Assembly (NCBI RefSeq): GCF_023746595.1 | Contig: NZ_CP080572.1 | Span: forward strand, 1,100,530 to 1,164,529 | DNA from: Thermococcus argininiproducens | Lineage (GTDB): Archaea; Methanobacteriota_B; Thermococci; Thermococcales; Thermococcaceae | Reading direction: 5' to 3' | DNA: 64,000 bases | Part shown: positions 17,588-25,299 of the stretch, one piece after another | How the letters are laid out: each line of letters begins with the position of its first letter | Position numbering within the stretch: position 1 is the stretch's first letter | Position numbers and translations under genes: made by a program | Notes under the pieces: model-generated | Database searches by the model: none | Seen by the model: only the letters and a program-made list of their open reading frames with translations | Told to the model about the DNA's origin: nothing

Positions 17588-18171
17588 ACTTTCTTTATTT
17601 TGTCTTAGCGTCTCTGATTTTGGGTATAACTCTTGGAAAGACTACTACTTTTGATTTTGGAAACTTATATGAGATCATGCTTTACCTCTTGATATTTATC
17701 ATTGGAATGGACATAGGTAAAAGTAAAGGTCTCAGAGAGGAACTTAAGAAACTTGGTAGGATGGCACTTTTGCTTCCAATGGCCACAGTTATAGGTTCGT
17801 TACTTGGTGGCTTTTTAGCTTCATTGCTTTTGGGAATACCTTTGAAGTGGGCCTTAGGGATTTCAGCTGGTTTTGGGTGGTATTCTCTCACAGGCCCCCT
17901 TTTGGCAGCATATTCTCCAATTTATGGAGTGATAGGATTTCTAGCAAATTTGACCCGTGAAATTCTCACTATAATCTTTTATCCAGTTGTCATAAGGAAG
18001 ATCCCAAGAGAAGTTGGAATTGTGATGGGAGGGGCCACGACGATGGATACTACCCTCCCAATAATGGCAAAGTTTGGAGGCACAGAGATAACGCTTTTGG
18101 CATTTGTTCACGGGTTTATACTAACGGCCATAGCTCCCTTCCTAATCCCGCTGATACTTCAGATTCTCTAA
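17584..18171 (+). CDS. LysO-family exporter, C-terminal part (split gene)
   Basis: A 195-residue integral membrane protein with the LysO/DUF340 signatures LLIFIIGMDIGKSKG, SAGFGWYSLTGPLLA and GIVMGGATTMDTTLP, and about five to six membrane helices. It begins with a GTG inside the previous gene's TGA (GTGA overlap). By family it exports lysine or a related amino acid; substrate not provable here. The repeat of the GMxxG motif in both halves (FFMGVEAGR and IIGMDIGK) fits an internally symmetrical transporter. Confidence 0.82.
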   Translation: MNFLYFVLASLILGITLGKTTTFDFGNLYEIMLYLLIFIIGMDIGKSKGLREELKKLGRMALLLPMATVIGSLLGGFLASLLLGIPLKWALGISAGFGWYSLTGPLLAAYSPIYGVIGFLANLTREILTIIFYPVVIRKIPREVGIVMGGATTMDTTLPIMAKFGGTEITLLAFVHGFILTAIAPFLIPLILQIL

Positions 18172-18211
18172 GTTCTTTATATTCTTGTATAATCTGCCTT
18201 TGAATTACTTT

Positions 18212-18228
18212 CCAAAAACGTTTTAAAG
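18212..18228 (+). promoter_or_regulatory. Promoter of the L44e-S27e-aIF2-alpha operon
   Basis: A BRE-like CCAAAAACG precedes the TATA box GTTTTAAAG. Transcription would begin near 18250, giving a GC-rich leader of about 70 bases before the L44e ATG at 18319. Confidence 0.5.
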
Positions 18229-18240
18229 GGTTCAACATAA

Positions 18241-18310
18241 GGGTTCTCGAACTGTCATGGGTTCATGCTCGGGGGTGTCCGGGAAGGAACCTACCGGGCG
18301 TACGAGGGAG
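18241..18310 (+). promoter_or_regulatory. GC-rich structured leader of rpl44e
   Basis: The bases before the L44e ribosome binding site are strikingly GC-rich. CTCG (18268-18271) can pair with CGAG (18303-18306), and inside it GTCCGG (18277-18282) pairs with CCGGGC (18294-18299) around an 11-base loop. GAAC (18249-18252) can pair with GTTC (18261-18264). It may be a regulatory leader or a separate small RNA. No K-turn or box motif could be firmly identified. Confidence 0.4.
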
Positions 18311-18318
18311 GTGGAAAA

Positions 18319-18597
18319 ATGAAGTATCCAAAGCAAATAAGAACATACTGCCCATTTTGTAGAAAGCACACAATTCACAAAGTAGAAAAGGTCAAGAAGA
18401 GACCTAGGAGTGAGCTTAGTGCAGGTCAAAGGAGATTCAGGAGAATCCTTAAGGGTTACAAAGGTTTCCCAAGGCCAAACCCTGCTGGAAGAGAGAAACC
18501 AGTAAAGAAGCTTGACTTGAGATACAGGTGCACAGAGTGCGGAAAGGCTCACACAAGAGGAGAAGGGTTTAGAGTGAAGAAGTTTGAACTCGTGTGA
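18319..18597 (+). CDS. rpl44e: Large-subunit ribosomal protein L44e
   Basis: A 92-residue zinc-ribbon ribosomal protein of the 50S subunit E-site region. The zinc ligands are CPFC near residue 11 and CTEC near 74, and the body is rich in lysine and arginine. GGGAGGTGG before the ATG at 18319 fixes the start; upstream in-frame codons belong to the structured leader. It heads an operon-like run with S27e, aIF2-alpha and Nop10. Confidence 0.97.
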   Translation: MKYPKQIRTYCPFCRKHTIHKVEKVKKRPRSELSAGQRRFRRILKGYKGFPRPNPAGREKPVKKLDLRYRCTECGKAHTRGEGFRVKKFELV

Positions 18598-18608
18598 GGT
18601 GAGAAAAG

Positions 18609-18806
18609 ATGGCAATTCCCAAGAACCTTATCCCCATGCCAAGATCAAGATTCCTTAGGGTCAAGTGCATTGACTGTGGAAATGAACAGATAGTTTTCAG
18701 CAACCCTGCTACAAAAGTCCGCTGTTTGGTTTGTGGCTCTACTTTGGTAGAGCCTGCTGGTGGCAGAGGTATTATAAAGGCTAAAATACTTGAGGTTCTT
18801 GAGTGA
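18609..18806 (+). CDS. rps27e: Small-subunit ribosomal protein S27e
   Basis: A 65-residue zinc-finger protein of the 30S subunit: ligands CIDCGN and CLVCGS separated by about 15 residues, followed by the [10 protein letters not shown] tail. It starts 11 bases after the L44e stop with GAGGTGAG as its site. The L44e-S27e-aIF2-alpha order is conserved among archaea. Confidence 0.97.
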   Translation: MAIPKNLIPMPRSRFLRVKCIDCGNEQIVFSNPATKVRCLVCGSTLVEPAGGRGIIKAKILEVLE

Positions 18807-18891
18807 TTTCTTTTCTCAATCTTTTCTCCAAAACCTTAAAAACTTATAATAGCTACCAATTAGTGGGATAAAATTTCGGGAGATGATGAAA

Positions 18892-19719
18892 ATGCCGAGG
18901 AGAGCTAGAGAATTTCCGGAGGAAGGAGAGTTTGTTATAGCTACTGTTAAAAGTATTCACAACTACGGTGCATTCTTAACGCTTGATGAGTATCCAGGAA
19001 AAGAGGGTTTTATGCATATAAGCGAAGTTGCTCCCACTTTTGTGAGGAACATTAGAGATTACCTAAAAGAAGGGCAGAAGATTGTTGCAAAAGTTATAAG
19101 AGTTGATCCGAGCAAGGGACATATAGATCTTAGTCTCAAGAGAGTCAAACAACAGGAGAGAAAAGCAAAGCTTCAAGAATTCAAGAGGGGTCAAAAAGCA
19201 GAGAATCTCTTAAAAATAGCAGCTGAAAAATTAGGTAAAGATTTTGACAGTGCATGGAGAGAAGTGTGGGTTCCCTTGGAAGAGGAATATGGGGAGGTTT
19301 ACGCCGCTTTTGAAGATGCTGCTCAGAATGGTATAGAAGTTCTTAAAGATATCATTCTAGACGAGTGGCTTCCTGTTTTAGAAGAGATTATAACGAATTA
19401 TGTTGAGATTCCTACTGTTACGATAGATGCGGAGTTTGAAATCACAGTGGCAACATCAAATGGAGTTGAGGTTATTAGGGAGGCTTTGATAAAAGCAAGA
19501 GATCGAGCAAATGAGGAAGAAGGAATTGAAGTTAAATTCAGTTATCTTGGAGCTCCGAGATATAGAATAGATATCACAGCTCCGGACTATTACAAAGCCG
19601 AAGGAGTATTAGAGAAAATAGCCTCTGAGATATTAAATGTTATAAAACAAGCTGGTGGAGAGGCTTCTTTAATAAGAAAAGAGAAGAAGATTCGTAAGAT
19701 AAAGAGGAGAGAGGCATGA
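18892..19719 (+). CDS. eif2a: Translation initiation factor aIF2 subunit alpha
   Basis: Alpha subunit of the heterotrimeric factor that delivers initiator Met-tRNA to the small ribosomal subunit, 275 residues. It has an N-terminal S1/OB domain (EFVIATVKSIHNYGAFLTL and GHIDLSLKRV), a helical middle, and a C-terminal alpha/beta domain (APRYRIDITAPDYYKAEGV). GGAGATGAT precedes the ATG at 18892, matching the MPRRAREFPEEGEF start of Pyrococcus proteins; two earlier ATG codons are less likely. The stop overlaps the Nop10 start (ATGA). Confidence 0.95.
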   Translation: MPRRAREFPEEGEFVIATVKSIHNYGAFLTLDEYPGKEGFMHISEVAPTFVRNIRDYLKEGQKIVAKVIRVDPSKGHIDLSLKRVKQQERKAKLQEFKRGQKAENLLKIAAEKLGKDFDSAWREVWVPLEEEYGEVYAAFEDAAQNGIEVLKDIILDEWLPVLEEIITNYVEIPTVTIDAEFEITVATSNGVEVIREALIKARDRANEEEGIEVKFSYLGAPRYRIDITAPDYYKAEGVLEKIASEILNVIKQAGGEASLIRKEKKIRKIKRREA

Positions 19720-19895
19720 GGTTTAGAATTAAGAAATGTCCAAAGTGTGGACGGTACACTTTAAAAGAGACTTGTCCAGTTTGTGGTGAAAAGACAAAGC
19801 TAGCTCATCCTCCAAAGTTTTCCCCTGAAGATCCATATGGGGAGTACAGGAGGAAACTGAAAAAAGAAGTACTTGGTATAGGGGTGAAAAAATGA
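19716..19895 (+). CDS. nop10: H/ACA ribonucleoprotein subunit Nop10
   Basis: A 59-residue protein too short to stand out on length alone. It opens MRFRIKKCPKCGRYTLKETC and has PVCGEKTKLAHPPKFSPEDPY (in parts), the Nop10 zinc ribbon plus the conserved proline-rich linker. Nop10 binds Cbf5 in the H/ACA RNP that makes pseudouridine in rRNA. It overlaps both neighbours by ATGA junctions (aIF2-alpha stop and PbaB start), so translation is coupled. Identification is confident. Confidence 0.95.
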   Translation: MRFRIKKCPKCGRYTLKETCPVCGEKTKLAHPPKFSPEDPYGEYRRKLKKEVLGIGVKK

Positions 19896-20677
19896 AAGAG
19901 AGTATTATAGTTGTCTATGAAAGACCAGAAATATATGATCCAGTCTTTATAGAAGGGCTTCCCGGTATAGGATTAGTTGGTAAACTTGCTGCAGAACATC
20001 TGATTCAAGAACTCAATGCAAAGAAGTTTGCTGAACTTTATTCTCCTCACTTCATGCATCAGGTTATAGTAAAAAAAGACTCAACGGTAGATCTAATGAG
20101 GAATGAGTTTTACTACTGGAAAAGTCCAGATGACGAGCATAGAGACTTGATAATTATTACTGGGGATACTCAAGTTCCTCCAACCGACAGTTATGGGCAT
20201 TTTGAGGTTGTAGGGAAAATGCTTGACTTTGTTGAGCAGTTTGGCACAAGGGAAATAATCACAATGGGGGGTTATCAAGTCCCTGAACTTGAGGGAGAAC
20301 CGAAAGTTCTTGCTTCCTTCACTGATCTGGAAACAAAGGAAAAGTACAAAGGACTCCCAGTGATTTTCAGAGAGGACGAAGGAGGAGCAATCGTTGGAGC
20401 TGCAGGTCTTCTCTTGGGGATCGGAAAACTCAGAGGAATGAAGGGAGTATGTTTCCTTGGGGAGAGCCTTGGCTACATTGTGGATGCAAAGGCTGCAAAG
20501 GCAGTTTTAAGTGTTGTGGCTAAAGTGCTTAACCTAGAATTAGACATGAGCGCACTTGATGAGAGGGCCAAAGAAACTGAAGAAATCCTCAGGAAAGTAC
20601 AGGAAATGCAGAGAGCAATGTTTGAGCAACAAGTTCCACAGCCAACCCACGAAGAGGAGGATAGAGGATACCTCTGA
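19892..20677 (+). CDS. pbaB: PAC2-family proteasome assembly chaperone homologue PbaB
   Basis: Cytoplasmic chaperone-like protein of the PAC2 superfamily, 261 residues. The family core is GLPGIGLVGKLAAEHLI near residue 22, the TGDTQVPP loop, and GAAGLLLGIGKLRGMKGVCFLGES. A helical C-terminal tail (EETEEILRKVQEMQRAMF-like) follows, and the protein ends in Gly-Tyr-Leu, a penultimate tyrosine reminiscent of the HbYX tail that docks on proteasomes. It starts inside the Nop10 stop. In Pyrococcus furiosus the homologue is PbaB; precise duty in cells is still unsettled. Confidence 0.88.
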   Translation: MKESIIVVYERPEIYDPVFIEGLPGIGLVGKLAAEHLIQELNAKKFAELYSPHFMHQVIVKKDSTVDLMRNEFYYWKSPDDEHRDLIIITGDTQVPPTDSYGHFEVVGKMLDFVEQFGTREIITMGGYQVPELEGEPKVLASFTDLETKEKYKGLPVIFREDEGGAIVGAAGLLLGIGKLRGMKGVCFLGESLGYIVDAKAAKAVLSVVAKVLNLELDMSALDERAKETEEILRKVQEMQRAMFEQQVPQPTHEEEDRGYL

Positions 20678-20705
20678 CTTATTTTTCCCTTTTTGAGGTG
20701 TCTTT

Positions 20706-21974
20706 ATGTTTGTTGATGCAGATCTTCATATCCATTCACGATATTCTAAGGCTGTTTCAAAGCTTATGACTTTTCCAATTTTAGCTGAGAATGCAAAGCT
20801 TAAAGGATTAGGGATTGTAGGTACTGGAGATATTTTAAACCCAAAATGGGAAGAGGAACTCCTCAAACATGCTCAAAAAGTTGATGAGGGTACTTATGAA
20901 ATAAAGGGAATAAAGTTTCTTCTTACAGCAGAGGTAGAAGATAATAAAAGGGTACATCATCTTCTTCTCTTTCCTAATATTGAAGCAGTAAAAGAAATGC
21001 GAGAAAGACTTGGGCGCTATTCTAACGACATTAATAGTGAGGGTAGGCCCCATTTAACAATAAACGCTGCTGCAATAGCGGATTTAGCAAACGAGGTGGG
21101 AGCCCTAATTGGCCCAAGTCATGCCTTTACCCCATGGACTGCATTATATAAAGAGTACGACAGCTTAAAAGAGGCATATGATAACGTAAAAATTCATTTT
21201 CTTGAATTAGGGCTTTCTGCTGATTCATACATGGCTGATAAGATTAAAGCTCATCATAAGCTCGTATATTTATCAAATTCTGATGCTCATTCTCCACAAC
21301 CACATCGCCTTGGAAGAGAGTTTAACCGTTTTGAGATCAAGGAAGCAACTTTTGAAGAAGTTAAAAAAGCTATCTTGAAACGGGCTGGAAGAAAAATTAT
21401 TCTTAATGCTGGTTTGGATCCAAGACTGGGAAAATATCATTTGACTGCATGTTCAAGGTGTTACACCAAATACCGACTTGAAGATGCAAAAAGACTAGGA
21501 TGGAGATGTGAACTCTGCGGGGGGATTATAAAGAAGGGCGTTTACGATAGGATTCTTGAGCTTGCAGATACGGATGAAAAGCCCAAGGATAGGCCTCCTT
21601 ACCTCCACCTTGCCCCTCTAGCTGAAATAATCGCAATGGTTCTTAACAAAGGAGTTGAAACCAAGTCTGTAAAGAGTATATGGGAACGTCTTCTGAAAGA
21701 ATTTGGAAGTGAGATCAGGATTCTTGTCGATGCTCCTATAGAGGCTATAGCAGAGCTTATTGGGAACGACATAGCGAAAGCAATCTGGGCTTTCAGGAAT
21801 GAGAAACTTATTGTTGTTCCTGGTGGAGGAGGAAAATACGGGGAGATAAAACTACCTGAGGAAGTTAAAAAAGCAAAACTTGAGGATCTCGAGAACATTG
21901 AGGTTCGGGGAGAAGACGTGTATTATAAGCCTAAACAAAGTTCAATCTTAAGCTTTTTGAAAAAAACTGATTAA
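20706..21974 (+). CDS. Endonuclease Q (EndoQ), deaminated-base repair enzyme
   Basis: PHP-family DNA repair nuclease of 422 residues that nicks 5' of uracil, hypoxanthine, xanthine and abasic sites. Residues 1-220 form the PHP metal centre (DADLHIHSRYS, GTGD, HHLLLFP, PSHAFTPW, NSDAHS). A zinc finger (CSRC and CELCGG) lies near residues 245-275, then a HhH-like helical part (IAELIGNDIAKAIWAF). The C-terminus QSSILSFL matches a PCNA-interacting peptide. A hairpin with a T tract follows the gene. Assignment rests on recognised similarity to the Pyrococcus furiosus enzyme. Confidence 0.88.
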   Translation: MFVDADLHIHSRYSKAVSKLMTFPILAENAKLKGLGIVGTGDILNPKWEEELLKHAQKVDEGTYEIKGIKFLLTAEVEDNKRVHHLLLFPNIEAVKEMRERLGRYSNDINSEGRPHLTINAAAIADLANEVGALIGPSHAFTPWTALYKEYDSLKEAYDNVKIHFLELGLSADSYMADKIKAHHKLVYLSNSDAHSPQPHRLGREFNRFEIKEATFEEVKKAILKRAGRKIILNAGLDPRLGKYHLTACSRCYTKYRLEDAKRLGWRCELCGGIIKKGVYDRILELADTDEKPKDRPPYLHLAPLAEIIAMVLNKGVETKSVKSIWERLLKEFGSEIRILVDAPIEAIAELIGNDIAKAIWAFRNEKLIVVPGGGGKYGEIKLPEEVKKAKLEDLENIEVRGEDVYYKPKQSSILSFLKKTD

Positions 21975-21990
21975 ATTTTCTCTCATTGAA

Positions 21991-22010
21991 ACTTCTTCTG
22001 AAGTCTTTTT
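21991..22010 (+). terminator. Possible terminator after EndoQ
   Basis: ACTTC-TTCT-GAAGT hairpin followed by CTTTTT, starting 17 bases after the EndoQ stop. The stem is short, but T-rich tracts alone suffice for archaeal termination. The rest of 22011-22185 is AT-rich with a TATA-like ACTATATTAAAA near 22138 that may serve the next gene. Confidence 0.45.
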
Positions 22011-22185
22011 GATATAGAATGTTTACTCTAGGAATGAAGGTAGCATAATTGATTTAACTTCTGAAAGCAAATAGAAAATTGATAATCAAATTACTTGGTT
22101 AATTGCAACATTAAACAAATCTTGAGATTTACGTTGACTATATTAAAATCTTGGAGGAACTATCAAAGATCTGGGATGACAAAAT

Positions 22186-23409
22186 ATGAAATGGGGGATA
22201 TTTCATAGAGTGATAGGACTCTTTCCCCAAAGGTTTAAATTTTTCGTTGTTTTTGTGGGATCTCATCTCCTAGCCGTAATAAGTATTCTTATCCCGAAAG
22301 ACTCTAAGAGAATAATGCTTATTTCATACCCCTCTTTTGCTGGCAATATGAGGTACATTTATGAACGAATGAAAGAGCTGGAACAGTTTAGGGATTATAA
22401 GTTCATATGGCCGGTTGAAAATAAAGGGGTGTTTGGAAAGCGTGAAAATACAAAGTTTGTTATGTATGGAACAGTTGAATATCTGTGGCAATTATTGAGG
22501 TCAAAATACATATTTTCTTCTCAAAGAATTCCTTACTGGAAGGCTAAAAATCAAATTGGAGTCATGATCTGGCATGCAGTTCCAGGAAAAAGAGGTTTTT
22601 GGTTTGACAAACGATACCAGAGCTGGGTTGGGAGACTTATTTTAAAAAGTACTCTAAGAAAAATAGACTATGTTGTTGCAACTTCTGAGTTTACAAAGGT
22701 GTTATTTTCTGCAATTTTCCACATACATCCAGAAAAGATCTTAGTTTTGGGCATGCCCAGATGTGACGCACTCTTCAAAGAAAAAGGGGAGGCACTAAAA
22801 AGGCTAGAGAGTCTCTTAGGCTCGAAGATTAAAAACAGAAGGATCGTATTTTACTTGCCAACTTTCAGAGATTATGATAGGAGGGTTACACAAGAGCTGT
22901 TTACTAACCTTGTAAAAGACCAGAAATTTAGAGAATACTTAGAACAGAGAAAGGCACTTTTTATTTTCAAACCTCATCCGCATGATGAGGTATTTGTTAA
23001 AAAGTATTCTGATGAGTACATTAGGGTAATAACTAATCACGAGTTGATGGAAGCAGGGTTGACACTTTATGATATTCTTCCTGCAGCAGATATTTTGGTG
23101 ACAGATTATTCTTCCGTATTTAGAGATTACCTTCTTTTGAATAGGCCGGTGATATTCTATATTCCGGATAAGAAAAAATATTGTGAAACAAGAGGATTAG
23201 TTTTGGAGCCATTTGAACTTTGGACCCCAGGAGATAAAGCAAAGACTGTTGAGGAATTACTGAAAGCTTTGGACGAAGCTTTTGAGAATCCTAAAAAATG
23301 GGAAAAGGAACGGCTTTGGCTTAGAGATTTGTTCTTTAAATACAAAGACGATAGATCCAGTGACAGAGTTATAGAGTACTTCTGGCCGCTAAGCTCCGTT
23401 AAGAAGTAA
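22186..23409 (+). CDS. CDP-glycerol/polyol glycerophosphotransferase-like protein (TagB/TagF family)
   Basis: A 407-residue membrane-associated glycosyl/polyol-phosphate transferase. The N-terminus has an amphipathic hydrophobic stretch, and the GT-B-like core shows the TagF-type signatures WHAVPGKRG (near 128), FYLPTFRDYD, IFKPHPHD and the acidic DILVTDYSSVFRDYLLLNRPVIFY. These bind the CDP-linked donor in wall-teichoic-acid polymerases. Its last 21 bases overlap a convergent cytidylyltransferase gene. A surface polyol-phosphate polymer in this archaeon is inference. No clear ribosome binding site precedes the ATG. Confidence 0.85.
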   Translation: MKWGIFHRVIGLFPQRFKFFVVFVGSHLLAVISILIPKDSKRIMLISYPSFAGNMRYIYERMKELEQFRDYKFIWPVENKGVFGKRENTKFVMYGTVEYLWQLLRSKYIFSSQRIPYWKAKNQIGVMIWHAVPGKRGFWFDKRYQSWVGRLILKSTLRKIDYVVATSEFTKVLFSAIFHIHPEKILVLGMPRCDALFKEKGEALKRLESLLGSKIKNRRIVFYLPTFRDYDRRVTQELFTNLVKDQKFREYLEQRKALFIFKPHPHDEVFVKKYSDEYIRVITNHELMEAGLTLYDILPAADILVTDYSSVFRDYLLLNRPVIFYIPDKKKYCETRGLVLEPFELWTPGDKAKTVEELLKALDEAFENPKKWEKERLWLRDLFFKYKDDRSSDRVIEYFWPLSSVKK

Positions 23410-24078
23410 GAGAGAAGTAACTCGAAGGTCATCTTTATACGTTATCTTGAAGTTGAAACTTGTTGATTCATAGGCATAAATCTTTACCTCTGGTAGATAT
23501 TTGCGGAGAAGCTCTATGTCACTTTCAATATTCAAAAATTCTGAGTTTGGGACCATATTTATTAAGGTTTTAAGAATCTCACTTCTGTAAGCGACAGGTG
23601 ATTTACAAAGCCTTAATTCCTGTCTATTCAGGACTTTGGATACAAATTCTCCATTAACCCTTACCACATAACTCGGAATTTTTGAACAGAAACTTATCAC
23701 ATCATATCTGTTCAAGAGTTTTATCATCTCGCTAAGTACATACGAAGATACAAAAGGTCGGTCTGCAATGTGGATTATTACTCTCTCCACGTCTTCATCT
23801 AGTGCTAAGACACCGTCTTTGAGAGATTCGTTTTTTGTTCTGCCCCCATCAATAATTTTTGTGAGCTTGGAATATCTATTTTTAAGATGTTCAATTATTT
23901 TGCTGTATTGAGAATCGCTAACGACATATATCTCATCAATTTCTTCTGTTTTCTCTAGCTTTTCAATTGAATACTCAATCAGCATCTTGTTCCCGACATA
24001 TAAGAACTGTTTTGGTATAGGGCTGCCGATTCTTTCTCCTTTGCCACCCGCGAGGAGAATCCCAACTGTTTTCCCCAT
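23389..24078 (-). CDS. IspD/TarI-like cytidylyltransferase
   Basis: A 229-residue nucleotidyltransferase using CTP: N-terminal GILLAGGKGERIGSPIPKQF with the glycine-rich loop and conserved Lys/Gln, RVIIHIADRPFVS carrying the metal-binding Asp, and RLCKSPVAYRSEIL. It resembles both IspD and TarI (ribitol-5-phosphate). Because archaea make isoprenoids by the mevalonate route (hmgA is in this window), a polyol-phosphate substrate is more plausible, matching the convergent TagF-like neighbour. GAGGAAGG precedes the ATG at 24078; a TATA-like CTTATATAG lies near 24113-24121. Confidence 0.82.
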   Translation of the reverse strand: MGKTVGILLAGGKGERIGSPIPKQFLYVGNKMLIEYSIEKLEKTEEIDEIYVVSDSQYSKIIEHLKNRYSKLTKIIDGGRTKNESLKDGVLALDEDVERVIIHIADRPFVSSYVLSEMIKLLNRYDVISFCSKIPSYVVRVNGEFVSKVLNRQELRLCKSPVAYRSEILKTLINMVPNSEFLNIESDIELLRKYLPEVKIYAYESTSFNFKITYKDDLRVTSLLLLNGA

Positions 24079-24187
24079 GTTCCTTCCTCAAGTACCCTTT
24101 GACCTCTTAACTATATAAGTAATTATTGCTTACTCCTCGAAAATTTTGTCTTCAAGAATATTAATGAGATTACTCCCATTGGATACG

Positions 24188-24206
24188 AAAGAGGTCCAAC
24201 CTCTTT
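24188..24206. other. Perfect hairpin between galT and the cytidylyltransferase gene
   Basis: AAAGAGGT-CCA-ACCTCTTT forms an eight-pair stem with a three-base loop, followed on the plus strand by TT. It lies 57 bases beyond the galT stop. It may be a 3' end signal for galT mRNA or a protein site; the sequence does not decide. Confidence 0.35.
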
Positions 24207-24262
24207 TTAAATCAACGGACGAGGCTTTCAGTGTAAAGCAAATTCTAAGCATTTTAAAGACA

Positions 24263-25243
24263 CTAAATGCATTTTCCTCTCATATCTATTTTGTCTTTGA
24301 TCTTTTTGCAAGTCTCTTTGAGTTTTTGGGCGTTTTCTTCTGGGATTCCGTCGTAGGTGAACTCCCATGTGCTCATTTCTATTCCAGCAGCATATTTTAG
24401 TTTATCTTTTTCTCTGAGAAGTGGATAAAACTCAATATGCAGATGATAGAAGGGGTACTCCCCTTTAAAGGGGGCTTGATATACACTCATCACGTATGGC
24501 ATTTGCCTTTCAAAAAGAGAATTAAGGATGCCTGTAGTCACTCTTAGGATATCCGCTAAGTTGAGGGTTTCTCCTTGGGTTAGCTGAGTAAGCCATTGGA
24601 CGTGCCTTTTTGGATAAATGTGTACTTCAAAAGGCCAGTTCGCAAAGAAAGGTAGGAAGAGAATAAAGTCATTATTTTCATAGATCAGCCGTTCTCCGTT
24701 TAATTCTTCATCTAATATCTTGCAGAATAGACATTTCTTAAATTGATTATAGTACCTTCTAGAATTCTCAATCTTTAATCGAACCTTCAATGGTATGAAA
24801 GGCAGAGCATACAATTGCCCATGGGGGTGGGCTAAACTCACGCCTATTTCTTCACCCTTATTTCGAAAAATTGATAGATATGCAATATGAGGGTTGTTTT
24901 TTAATTCTCCTGTGATCTGCCTCCACAGCTGGACAACTTTAGTCATTTGGTCTATGGAGAGTTCCTCCAAGTCTTTCAATTCATGCTCTGGGGTCTCCAC
25001 TATAACACTGCATTGGCCAAGAGCGCGAGCTTTTTTATAAAACCCTTTACTTTCAGGTTTAGGAGTGTTGAAAGAAAGCATTGGGAAACGATTAGGAAGT
25101 GAGAGCACTTCCCACCCATAACCAGTCTCTTCACCACCTGGGCAGAAAGGACAAAAATCTTTTGGCCTCCAAGGCCGTTTTTCTCTCTCCGCAGATACCA
25201 TGATCCACTGGCCGAGCAAGGGATTATAACGGAGTTCTCTCAT
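24263..25243 (-). CDS. galT: Galactose-1-phosphate uridylyltransferase
   Basis: Leloir-pathway enzyme exchanging UDP-glucose and galactose-1-phosphate, 326 residues. It has the N-terminal zinc motif CPFCPGG, a second KCLFCKIL zinc site, the catalytic AHPHGQ (His-Pro-His) loop, and the C-terminal HLHIEFYP histidines. The start ATG at 25243 follows GGTGGTAAG, which sits in the loop of an inverted repeat (25244-25257). It is divergent from a GH1 glycosidase gene and 3 kb from galK, forming a galactoside island. Confidence 0.95.
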   Translation of the reverse strand: MRELRYNPLLGQWIMVSAEREKRPWRPKDFCPFCPGGEETGYGWEVLSLPNRFPMLSFNTPKPESKGFYKKARALGQCSVIVETPEHELKDLEELSIDQMTKVVQLWRQITGELKNNPHIAYLSIFRNKGEEIGVSLAHPHGQLYALPFIPLKVRLKIENSRRYYNQFKKCLFCKILDEELNGERLIYENNDFILFLPFFANWPFEVHIYPKRHVQWLTQLTQGETLNLADILRVTTGILNSLFERQMPYVMSVYQAPFKGEYPFYHLHIEFYPLLREKDKLKYAAGIEMSTWEFTYDGIPEENAQKLKETCKKIKDKIDMRGKCI

Positions 25244-25257
25244 CTTACCACCGTAAG
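25244..25257. promoter_or_regulatory. Inverted repeat over the galT ribosome binding site
   Basis: CTTAC-CACC-GTAAG is a perfect 5+4+5 inverted repeat immediately upstream of the galT start. On the galT mRNA the loop reads GGTG, i.e. the ribosome binding site. It lies in the 56-base divergent promoter shared with the GH1 gene, so it may act either as RNA hairpin or as a DNA operator. Chance occurrence is possible. Confidence 0.35.
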
Positions 25258-25299
25258 ACTAATTAGATTTGGAAGAGTATTAATTTTTTGGTGGAGTTA

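Noticed and set aside
23389-24078. Naming the cytidylyltransferase IspD of the MEP isoprenoid pathway
   Set aside because: Archaea use mevalonate, hmgA is present here, and the adjoining gene is TagF-like, so a polyol-phosphate substrate is more likely.
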